From NCBI RefSeq assembly GCF_027579695.1, contig NC_083590.1, forward strand, positions 21,010,610 to 21,074,609: DNA of 64,000 nt, written 5' to 3'. Origin of the DNA: Neoarius graeffei. Its lineage: Eukaryota; Chordata; Actinopteri; Siluriformes; Ariidae. Shown in pieces: positions 43,251 through 52,849 of this stretch (position 1 is its first letter; every line of letters begins with the position of its first letter). A program made the translations under genes and the position numbers. The notes under the pieces were generated by a model, which had not been told where the DNA came from, ran no database searches, and worked only from the letters and a program-made list of their open reading frames with translations.

Positions 43251-43904
43251 TGAGACAGCAGTTTCCCAGTTTTGAACTCACCCTACTTCTTACACGTCCA
43301 TTTTGTACCATCCACCCCTGCATACAGGCCAGCGTGACTGGGAGCGACTCCTTCGACTCCATGGTTACAATCCCTGACCCACTTCCTCTCCTGTTCGAGG
43401 GACTCATAAAAAGCAGGGATTAGGAAGCTTAATGAAGTTAATTCTGATCAACATTCACTGATCCATATTCCACAGGAAGCGGATCATCAGTGTTAGTTCA
43501 GCAGAAAACCAGCCTCCAGCCTCCAGGCTCTTCAAAACATCATTTACAACCACAATCTGAGATTTCAAATTGCATTTCTGTCAATATTAATGTAAACTAG
43601 ATATAAAGCTTGGAATAAACTGGATACAGTTCAGCCTACATTTTGCGGATGAGGCTGTGAGCTCACAATATTGTACACAATATTTCTCATGTCAAAAGAA
43701 AGTGCACCAGTGATATGATGAGTTTTCTATAAACTGTGCACACAGTAATAGTAGGAAAAAAACATAATAACAACCTTTTTAGATTTTTTTTAAAGATTAA
43801 AAAAAGTATCTTCTGATTGGTTGGAAGGTGTTGATTAATTTTCTATAACAGCACACTTTGAAAGTAGTTCCAGCCACAAGGCAAATTACAGGATTTTATT
43901 TTTT

Positions 43905-44500
43905 CCGCGATCCGGTTTCCATCAAATCCTGCGCTCTGATTGGCTGGTGAGCGGGTCCGTATCATATGGTATGGACCCCAGTTCCGGACCCTGGTTACGG
44001 ACCTCTGGCGACTCGCTCGTTCACAACAACAACAAACATGGTAGCAATTTTTGTCAACATTTATCTTGTTTTTATAAGATTTATTTATAATATCAAAAAT
44101 CTGATACATTTTTGCCAGCATTTCTCAGGAGAATATCATTAATTTTACAGCCTGGATAGCGATAACGACAGTCTTCACAGTGAAAGCGAGTTTTACTACC
44201 CTGAGGAAGAAGAAATAAAAGAAAACATTTCAGGAGAAAGCTAAAAACCTCTAACTGTTGCTAACGCTGAGCAAAAACATGGCTGAATCCTGAATGACTC
44301 CTATTTGTATAAATAGGGGACTACATAGGCGGCAAAATGTAGTTTTTTTCCTGCCATGGAAGTGCACTTGTATACCGAGGAGGAAGCCATTTGCATGACA
44401 GCTGTGAATGAGGATTCAAAATGGCGGCTCGGCTCGGCTCAGTTTTCCCTTTCGGGCGCTCTCGTTTTCTGTTAGAATTTGGTAAAGAAAAAAATAAATA
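43905..44500 (+). other. Unassigned transposon-like relic flanking the Tc1 copy
   Basis: Contains 'gcgctctgattggctggtga', a short acidic frame (SDNDSLHSESEFYYPEEEEI) near 44160-44220 and 'aaaatggcggctcggctcgg'. Together with the palindrome just after the Tc1 it looks like an older element split by that insertion. Family not recognised. Confidence 0.35.
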
Positions 44501-44505
44501 TATTA

Positions 44506-46107
44506 CAACCCCGATTTCAAAAAAGTTGGGACAAAGTACAAATTGTAAATAAAAACAGAATGCAATAATTTACAAATCTCAAACTGATATTGTATTCACA
44601 ATGGAACTTAGACAACATATCAAATGTTGAAAGTGAGATATTTTGAAATTTCATGCCAAATATTGGCTCATTTGAAATTTCATGACAGCAACACATCTCA
44701 AAAAAGTTGGGACAGGGGCAATAAGAGGCTGGAAAAGTTAAAGGTACAAAAAAGGAACAGCTGGAGGACCAAATTGCAACTCATTAGGTCAATTGGCAAT
44801 AGGTCATTAACATGACTGGGTATAAAAAGAGCATCTTGGAGTGGCAGCGGCTCTCAGAAGTAAAGATGGGAAGAGGATCACCAACCCCCTAATTCTGCGC
44901 CGACAAATAGTGGAGCAATATCAGAAAGGAGTTCGACAGTGTAAAATTGCAAAGAGTTTGAACATATCATCATCTACAGTGCATAATATCATCAAAAGAT
45001 TCAGAGAATCTGGAAGAATCTCTGTGTGTAAGGGTCAAGGCCAGAAAACCATACTGGGTGCTCGTGATCTTCGGGCCCTTAGACGGCACTGCATCACATA
45101 CAGGCATGCTTCTGAATTGGAAATCACAAAATGGGCTCAGGAATATTTCCAGAGAACATTATCTGTGAACACAACTCACTATGCCATCTGCCGTTACCAG
45201 CTAAAACTCTATAGTTCAAAGAAGAAGCCGTATCTAAACATGATCCAGAAGCGCAGACGTCTTCTCTGGGCCAAGGCTCATTTAAAATGGACTGTGGCAA
45301 AGTGGAAAACTGTTCTGTGGTCAGACGAATCAAAATTTGAAGTTCTTTATGGAAATCAGGGACGCCATGTCATTCGGACTAAAAAGGAGAAGGACGACCC
45401 AGGTTGTTATCAGCGCTCAGTTCAGAAGCCTGCATCTCTGATGGTATGGGGTTGCATTAGTGCGTGTGGCATGGGCAGCTTACACATCTGGAAAGACACC
45501 ATCAATGCTGAAAGGTATATCCAGGTTCTAGAGCAACATATGCTCCCATCCAGACGACGTCTCTTTCAGGGAAGACCTTGCATTTTCCAACATGACAATG
45601 CCAAACCACATACTGCATCAATTACAGCATCATGGCTGCGTAGAAGAAGGGTCCGGGTACTGAACTGGCCAGCCTGCAGTCCAGATCTTTCACCCATAGA
45701 AAACATTTGGCGTATCATAAAACGGAAGATACGACAAAAAAGACCTAAGACAGTTGAGCAACTAGAATCCTACATTAGACAAGAATGGGTTAACATTCCT
45801 ATCCCTAAACTTGAGCAACTTGTCTCCTCAGTCCCCAGACGTTTACAGACTGTTGTAAAGAGAAAAGGGGATGTCTCACAGTGGTAAACATGGCCTTGTC
45901 CCAACTTTTTTGAGATGTGTTGTTGTCATGAAATTTAAAATTACCTAATTTTTCTCTTTAAATGCTACATTTTCTCAGTTTAAACATTTGATATGTCATC
46001 TATGTTCTATTCTGAATAAAATATGGAATTTTGAAACTTCCACATCATTGCATTCCGTTTTTATTTACAATTTGTACTCTGTCCCAACTTTTTTGGAATT
46101 GGGGTTG
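44506..46107 (+). mobile_element. Tc1-like transposon, nearly intact
   Basis: The ends CAACCCCGATTTCAAAAAAG and the complement of CAACCCCAATTCCAAAAAAG are flanked by TA at 44504-44505 and 46108-46109. It is 1.6 kb and carries the longest clean transposase frame in the window. Confidence 0.96.
44841..45887 (+). pseudogene. Tc1-like transposase, complete core but start codon out of frame
   Basis: An uninterrupted frame of 348 codons has the helix-turn-helix ([20 protein letters not shown]) and all three catalytic residues: Asp in WSDESK, Asp in [10 protein letters not shown], Glu in [10 protein letters not shown]. It ends [15 protein letters not shown]. There is no ATG in frame at its beginning: the 44841 codon is GTG, with TAA upstream at 44823. 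The natural ATG at 44866 is one frame off and meets TAA after eight codons, following a run of five C's at 44885-44889. A one-base change there would account for it. So the catalytic protein is preserved but probably not translated. Confidence 0.9.
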
Positions 46108-46120
46108 TATTTACCAGCTT

Positions 46121-46241
46121 AAGGTCGGTCCGTATGGTGAAATACCGTGACCTAAGCCTTGAATACTGACCTCGGCCCAGAGGCTTCAGTCAGTACTTTC
46201 AAGACCTCGGTCACTGTATTTCACAGTACGGACCTCCCAGC
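46121..46241. repeat. Near-perfect palindrome, arms about 55 bp
   Basis: 'ggtcggtccgtatggtgaaa' at the left pairs with 'tttcacagtacggacctcc' at the right, with 'cttgaatactgac' pairing with 'gtcagtactttcaag' around a short loop. It could fold into a long hairpin. It lies just after the Tc1 copy and probably belongs to the older element it disrupted. Confidence 0.75.
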
Positions 46242-46394
46242 TTGTAAATAACATATATATATTAATGCGCTCACTCTGATATGTTAGCTTTGCTCCAGTA
46301 ACAACTTACACAGGAACACGGACTACATAGTCTATGACATATGTTTTTAAGCACTATTAAACAAAGATAAATATATAATAATTGATATGGTCGA

Positions 46395-46772
46395 GGGCGG
46401 CACGGTGGTGTAGTGGTTAGTGCTGTCGCCTCACAGCAAGAAGGTCCGGGTTCGAGCCCCGTGGCTGGCGAGGGCCTTTCTGTGCGGAGTTTGCATGTTC
46501 TCCCCGTGTCCGCGTGGGTTTCCTCCGGGTGCTCCGGTTTCCCCCACAGTCCAAAGACATGCAGGTTAGGTTAACTGGTGACTCTAAATTGACCGTAGGT
46601 GTGAATGTGAGTGTGAATGGTTGTCTGTGTCTATGTGTCAGCCCTGTGATGACCTGGCGACTTGTCCAGGGTGTACCCCACCTTTCGCCCGTAGTCAGCT
46701 GGGATAGGCTCCAGCTTGCCTGCGACCCTGTAGAACAGGATAAAGCGGCTACAGGTAATGAGATGAAATGAC
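46395..46772 (+). mobile_element. V-SINE, full length, 8-bp TSD
   Basis: Complete copy flanked by ATGGTCGA at 46387-46394 and 46773-46780, possibly longer with mismatches. Confidence 0.94.
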
Positions 46773-46828
46773 ATGGTCGAAAATCAATAGAAGGAATCTC
46801 CAGTATCAGTACTGAGGTGTAACTTTAA

Positions 46829-47839
46829 AGGGATCCTCCAGTGGATTTATTCTCAAACTTATTTTAAGTAAAAGTAGTCGCAGATTAAAAAAAAAAAAAC
46901 TTTCATTTTCGGAGACCAAATAGTGTTCAAGAAAAATACATTTTCTTTAAAATGTCAGATGGGCTTCCTGCAGTAGTGACGTTTGTATGCGATGACATCA
47001 GGTAGCGGTTGCTTGGAGCAACTCAGCTGTTTATATTCTCTGTTTACATCGTAGTTTTGTTAGTTTTACAAGTATTTTACTGAATTTATCAGTTTTTAAA
47101 TAAGTATGCCTCATTGTGTAGCATATAAATGCTACAATGATGCGAAAAGAAAGCACAAGCTGGAACTAGACTGCATTTCCACAGAGAAAATGCAAAGTGT
47201 GCTTGTTCAGCTGGAACAGACGGTCACCAACAGAAACTGGGTCAGACATGAGACCTCACGCTGCAAAATCTTTTTTTCACATGATCTACAGATAGTGTGT
47301 GGCATAGTCTGTGTAGTATGTGTGGCTGTACGCTTTAAAATCTCGGTTTAAAATGGCTCAACTCGCAGCGTGATGTGACACTTCGTGGTCTAAAATCTTT
47401 TTTTTTTTTACAGGATCTACAGGTAGTGCTGGGTAAATTAACAGAGAGAATGTGTGGCATGGTTTAAAACAGAGATTTTAGAGCACGAAGTGTCATGCCA
47501 CACTGCGAGTTGAGCCATTTTAAACCAAGATTTTAGAGCACGCAGCCACACACACCACACACATTTTCTGTAGATCATGTGAAAAAAATATTTTGCGGCA
47601 CGAGGTCTCATGTCTGAAAACTAGCAAAACTATGATGCAAACAGAGACTAGAAACAGCTGAGTTGCTCCAAGTGACGTCATCGCATACGTCACCACCGCA
47701 GGAAGCCCATCTAGCATTTTAAAGAAAATTAATTTTTCTCAAACACCATTCGGTCTCCGAAAATGAAAGTTTGATTTTTTAAATCTGTGACTACTTTTAC
47801 TTAAAATAAGTTTGAGAATAAATCCAGGGGAGGATCCCT
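46829..47839 (+). mobile_element. Kolobok-like element with THAP ORF, TTAA flanks
   Basis: The termini AGGGATCCTCC and GGAGGATCCCT are flanked by TTAA at 46825-46828 and 47840-47843. Long inverted arms run inwards (46829-47000 with 47650-47839). A second inverted pair nests inside (about 47343-47400 with 47470-47530). TTAA targets plus a THAP-type ORF are features of the Kolobok superfamily. No transposase core is present, so it is non-autonomous. Confidence 0.75.
47106..47351 (+). pseudogene. THAP-domain N-terminal fragment
   Basis: ATG at 47106 reads MPHCVAYKCYNDAKRKHKLE. The MPxxC-x-A-x-x-C spacing is the start of a THAP zinc finger (C2CH, DNA-binding). The later Cys/His, Trp and Pro of a full THAP domain are not found in frame, and the remaining residues overlap the inverted arms. 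It would recognise transposon ends in an intact protein. Confidence 0.55.
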
Positions 47840-47913
47840 TTAAGCTTCCCAACAAGAGAATGCGAAGGAAGGCCTGTTTATAGCTGCTATAACGTAACTG
47901 ACAGCAAGACCTA

Positions 47914-48433
47914 TGAAGGTACTTCAATAAGTTCTTGACCTCACCTGGAAACAAGGGGCATAACTGTATACTATAAAGCCTTATATCACTGTACACAAAA
48001 ACTCAAATGAAAGAAGCAGTCAAAGAAAAAAGCAGAGGAAAACTTCAAGCTGGAATGCTGTTACTCCAGGACAATGCACCCATCCACACAGCACAGGGGC
48101 AATGGCAGAAGCAGCCAGATGTGGCTTTGAACTGTTGCCCCATGCACCTTACTCACCCGAACTGGCACCGCCTGACTTCTATCAGTTTCCCAAACTGGAA
48201 TCCCACTCGCATGGTCGCCATTTTCAGAGTGATGATGAAGTCATTCAGTCCTCCATGAGGAGGATCTGGAGGCTCAAGATGTGACCTTCTTCTGTGAAGT
48301 AATAGCGAAACTTGAACATCGGTGGACCAGGTGCATTGAAATTAAAGGAGACTATATTGAAAAATAATGCAAGAACAATCTTTCTCCTGTGATGTTTTCT
48401 GGGTGAGGCCGAGAACTTTTTGAAGTACCCTCA
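47914..48433 (+). mobile_element. Mariner element, internally deleted
   Basis: The ends TGAAGGTACTTCAATAAGTT and the complement ending ..AAGTACCCTCA are flanked by TA at 47912-47913 and 48434-48435. At 520 bases it is well short of a typical mariner (about 1.3 kb) and keeps mainly the 3' half. Confidence 0.85.
48040..48284 (+). pseudogene. Mariner transposase C-terminal fragment, frameshifted
   Basis: One frame has LLLQDNAPIHTAQ, holding the second catalytic Asp. After a shift near 48095 another frame continues AEAARCGFELLPHAPYSPEL and APPDFYQFPKLESH..GRHF, with the third Asp of the mariner D,D34D motif. The N-terminal helix-turn-helix and first Asp are deleted. Confidence 0.88.
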
Positions 48434-48905
48434 TAACTTCTTTGCTGCAACACAACCATAAAAGGATAAAAAAATTGTCATTCTTTAATCAATACAAAAT
48501 TACAATCAGCGGTAAATTGCTGTGGTATAAGAGGAATAAAACTCTTCAGGATGTTGTGTTATAGGAAAAAAATAATCAACTTCAGGGTGGTAAGAGTAAC
48601 CCTGCTTTGTGCGAGTCCCCCTCACATCATCCCACTGTTGATAAATTTCCTACAACAGCACACCCCCATGTATTATTCCTTACCTAGAATAAGGGGAGGG
48701 GAGGGAATGTGTTAGGAATAACATCGAAGCTGTGATTTGGTTGCAAGTATGAGTTTGCAGTTGGTCAAATCTGGTGCTTGAGGATTTCATGGGGATCGCA
48801 AATCTTCAACGTTCAATAAATAAATGCACCCAATAACACTAGTGACATTTTAATACCAGGTACTGTATACATTTCTGTATTTTTCTTCTTCTCCTCATCT
48901 TTCAT

Positions 48906-49256
48906 TACCTCCACCAGCCAAGTTGGACGAGGTTATGTTATCATCTCTGTTCGTTTATTTGTTCAGAATGTAACTCAAAAAGTAGTGAACAGATTTTGGT
49001 AAAATTGTAAGGAAAGGTGAGCCATGGGCCAAGGAACAATTGATTAGATTTTGATGCAAATTCGGATATGTATGTGGATCCATGATTTATTTATTTATTT
49101 ATTTATGACTTTTCCCAATGAAACTCAAAAAGTAGTGAACGGATTTGGATGAAATTTGGTGGACAGCTTTAGTATTATCCAAGGTTCAAGTGATTTGATT
49201 TTGATGTTGATAATATGTAGCTTGGTGGAGATATGCACTCTACTGAGTGAGTGCCC
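48906..49256. repeat. Dispersed repeat with internal tandem modules
   Basis: A teleost/vertebrate repeat type: 'actcaaaaagtagtgaac' occurs twice (about 48972 and 49122), each followed by 'ggatttggatgaaatt'-like sequence. It starts 'cctccaccagccaagttgg' and ends 'ggagatatgcactctactga'. An ATTT run separates the modules. No coding capacity; class uncertain. Confidence 0.6.
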
Positions 49257-49261
49257 TTCTA

Positions 49262-50892
49262 CAGTGCCTTGAAAAAGTATTCATACCCCTTGAATTTTTT
49301 CACATTTTTCCACCTTACAACCACAAACTTAAAAGTTTTTTATTGAGATTTTATGTGATAGACCAACACAAAGTAGCACATAATTGTGAGGTGAAATGAA
49401 AATGATAAATGGTCTTCAAAATTTTAAACAAATAAAAATCTGAAAAATGTGGTGTGCATTAGTATTCAGCCCCCTGTCCTCTGATACCTCTAAATACAAT
49501 CCAGTGCAATCAATTGCCTTCAGAAGTCATCTAATTAGTTAATAGAGTCCTACTGTGTGTAATTTACTCTCAGCATAAATATACTTGTTCTGTGAAGACC
49601 TCAGTGGTTTGTTAGAGAACACTGAAGAACAAACAGCATCATGAAGACCAAAGAACTCACCAGACAGGTCAGGGATAAAGTTCTGGAGAAGTTTAAAGCA
49701 GGGTTAGGTTATTAAAAAAAAATATCCCAAGCTCTGAACATCTCAAGAAACACTGTTCAATCCATCATTCAAAAATGGAAAAAGTATGGCACAACTGCAA
49801 ACCTACCAAGACATGGCCGTCTACCTAAACTGACAGAGCGAGCAAGGAGAGCACTGGTCAGAGAAGCAGCCAAGAGGTCCATGATCACTCTGGAGGAGCA
49901 GCAGAAATCCATAGCTCAGGTGGGAGAATCTGTGCACAGGACAACTATAAGTCGTACACTCCACAAATCTGGCCTTTTTGGAAGAGTGGCAAGAAGAAAG
50001 CCATTGTTGAAAGACAGGCATAAGAAGTCCCATTTGCAGTTTGCCAGAAGCCATGTAGGGGACACAGCAAACATGTGGAAGAAGGTGCTTTGGTCACATG
50101 AGACCAAAGTTGAACTTTTTGGCCTAAATGACAAAGCGCTATGTGTGGCGGAAAACTAACACTGCTCATCACCCTGCACACACCATCCCCACTGTGAAAC
50201 ATGGTGGTGGCAGCATCATGCTATGGGGATGCTTTTCTTCAGCAGGGACAGGGAAGCTGGTCAGAGTTGATGGGAAGATGGATGGAGCTAAATACAGGGC
50301 AATCCTGGAAGAAAACCTGTTGGAGGCTGCAAAAGTCTTGAGTCTGGGAAGGAGATTCACCTTCCAGCAAGACAATGACCCTAAACATACAGCCAGTGCT
50401 ACAATGGAATGGTTTCGATCAAAGAATATTCATGTGTTAGAATGGCCCAGTCAAAGTCCAGACCTAAATCCCATTGAGCATCTGTGGCAAGACTTGAAAA
50501 TTGCTGTTCACAGACGCTCTCCATCCAATCTGGCTGAGCTTGAGCTATTTTGCAAAGAAGAATGGGCAAAAATTTCAGTGTCTAGATGTGCAAAGCTGGT
50601 AGAGACATATGTACCACAAAAGACTTGCAGCTGTAATTGCAGCAAAAGGTGGCTCTACAAAGTATTGAAGCAGGGGGGCTGAATACTAATGCACACCACA
50701 TTTTTTTCAGATTTTTATTTGTTTAAAATTTTGAAGACCATTTATCATTTTCGTTTCACTTCACAATTATGTGCTACTCTGTGTTGGTCTATCACATAAA
50801 ATCTCAATAAAAAAAAACTTTTAAGTTTGTGGTTGTAAGGTGGAAAAATGTGAAAAAAGTTCAAGGGGTATGAATACTTTTTCAAGGCACTG
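49262..50892 (+). mobile_element. Tc1-like transposon, copy 2 of the 12.9-kb family
   Basis: Same ends as 12916-14539 (CAGTGCCTTGAAAAAGTATT), with TA at 49260-49261 and 50893-50894. It lies directly against the end of the preceding repeat. Confidence 0.96.
49641..50682 (+). pseudogene. Tc1-like transposase, copy 2, several lesions
   Basis: ATG at 49641 reads MKTKELTRQVRDKVLEKFKA and then meets an added in-frame TAA after GLGY. The frame continues to a one-base insertion near 50128, after which 50128-50682 carries the rest. The first catalytic Asp is His (WSHETK). The second is intact (QQDNDPKHT), the reverse of copy 1. The Glu of PDLNPIEHLW is intact. The tail shows the same frame shift as copy 1 (VPQKTCSCNCSKRW). 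Confidence 0.92.
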
Positions 50893-50894
50893 TA

Positions 50895-52059
50895 GTTTAG
50901 GCATCCTTTTCTGTTTCCTGCTAAATTGTACTCGCATTAATAGAAAATCTTTAAAGCTGCACTGATCTTACATTTGTATCCTTAAGCCATTCATCTCACA
51001 AAGGATATTTCAAAAGACCAAAGAAGGAGGATGGTTTTATAAAACCTGACACAAATGGTGCAACTCACATGTGGATTAATTGAGATTAAACCTTGATCTA
51101 TAAGGCTAAGATTAAATAAATAAATAAATAAATAAATAAAAAGACAGTGCAGTTGGGTCTGTGGCTAGATTTAATGTGTTCTTGCAGTCGTAATGGCATT
51201 AAATGGATATTAACTCATAATTCATCAGCACTGACAGTTTAATTATGTGTGTATTACAGTATGTGTAGCCCAATATAGAAAGAAAATTGCAAACAATCTT
51301 CACATTTGGACAGGAAAAGACACATTTGGACAGGATACTTTATCTATGCGCATAAAATAGGCTCTGAAAATGATATCAGAAATACCTGTAAAATGTAAGA
51401 GATATGGTACATCCAGAATATGATTCATTCGATATCACTGCATGAGGGGCATTGATCAGAAGGCCTGTTTTTCAGGATCCTGAGACAGGGGTAATTATAT
51501 TAGCCAGGAAACAGCGATCATTTCCCTCCACTATACTGGCCTTAATTGAGTCATCTGCTTGCTGCATGCATGTTTATGATGTGTGTGTGTGTGTGTGGCT
51601 CAGTTACTCACATTCATCCACAGGGTAGACTTCTACGATTCAGGAATTGGCCTCTTGTATCTGCTTGGTAGCAGGAACATGTGGTTTAATCCTCTGCAGT
51701 TCATTTACAAATGCATTTACTTCATCAATGCTTTTATTGAAAGTGATTTGAAGTGAGGTCCGACTTAAGGACTCTGTGGTCCAACTAAGCGCTGTAAGTA
51801 TTTTGAGTCATGATTAACACTTTTGAAAATGATGTTTTCAGGAAATTCTCCGCTTCTCCCTCCCAGTGCTTAGGGCTGAGACTTGACAGTAATTGCATTT
51901 CTATGACATACTTTTGAACATCAAATGCAGTTTAACTGAAACTCATATTCAGTTTGGACATAAAGTTCTTAATCCTTTTTAACCCTTTCTCATCGTAAAA
52001 AGGCATTCCATTCTGCTGGCGAAATAGAAATTGACTTATCGGACATTTTCAATTGTTAC
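50895..52059. other. Spacer with (AAAT)n and (TG)n runs
   Basis: The (AAAT)n run is at 51113-51140 and a TG run near 51578-51597. No gene or known repeat recognised; possibly unique sequence. Confidence 0.5.
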
Positions 52060-52069
52060 AAATAAATGA

Positions 52070-52377
52070 GGGGCGCACAGAGGGCCTTTCTGTGCGGAGT
52101 TTGCATGTTCTCCCCGTGTCCGCGTGGGTTTCCTCCGGGTGCTCCGGTTTCCCCCACAGTCCAAAGACATGCAGGTTAGGTTAACTGGTGACTCTAAATT
52201 GAGCGTAGGTGTGAATGTGAGTGTGAATGGTTGTCTGTGTCTATGTGTCAGCCCTGTGATGACCTGGCGACTTGTCCAGGGTGTACCCCGCCTTTCGCCC
52301 GTAGTCAGCTGGGATAGGCTCCAGCTTGCCTGCGACCCTGTAGAACAGGATAAAGCGGCTAGAGATAATGAGATGAG
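52070..52377 (+). mobile_element. Promoterless V-SINE with TSD
   Basis: The copy starts 'gggcgcacagagggccttt'. Both internal promoter boxes are missing: normal 'gggcg' joins 'cacag', which joins 'agggcc'. The body and tail are complete, and the flanks AAATAAATGA at 52060-52069 and 52378-52387 match perfectly. Either two deletions followed insertion, or the deleted form was itself retroposed. Confidence 0.9.
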
Positions 52378-52387
52378 AAATAAATGA

Positions 52388-52849
52388 ATTATTTTATTGC
52401 TGCAAGTCTGTTATAAGATTAGTCAGGACACCGTTGGGTTTCTGTGTGTAGAGTACTTTCATACTCTACACTTTCATATGAGCCATTAACCACTACTGTG
52501 AAGTGTGACATCACAAATGTCACCCCCAAAACAGTTAAAAAGAAAGCGTTAAACAGCAATGTACTGCTGATTGGTCTTTGAGTTTTGCTTTTCAGTGTGG
52601 CATGTTTTTTCTGTCTGCGTATTGCATTTCATGTTCTCTCCTCAGTGTGGTTGCTTTTCTGGCAAGGAATCTTCACCATAGTACAGGATCCTAAAAATGA
52701 GTGAATAATCGTTAAAAATGTTAGTTTATTAGCGTATTTTCTCGCCACCATGCCTAATAAGGCAAAGAAATGAAGCAACATCTGCTAACATGATTAGGTT
52801 AGTGAGCCAGCTTTAGTCATCAAGAAAGAGAAAAGAAATGGAGACATGG
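52388..52849. other. Spacer, no gene seen
   Basis: No recognised feature. Confidence 0.5.
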
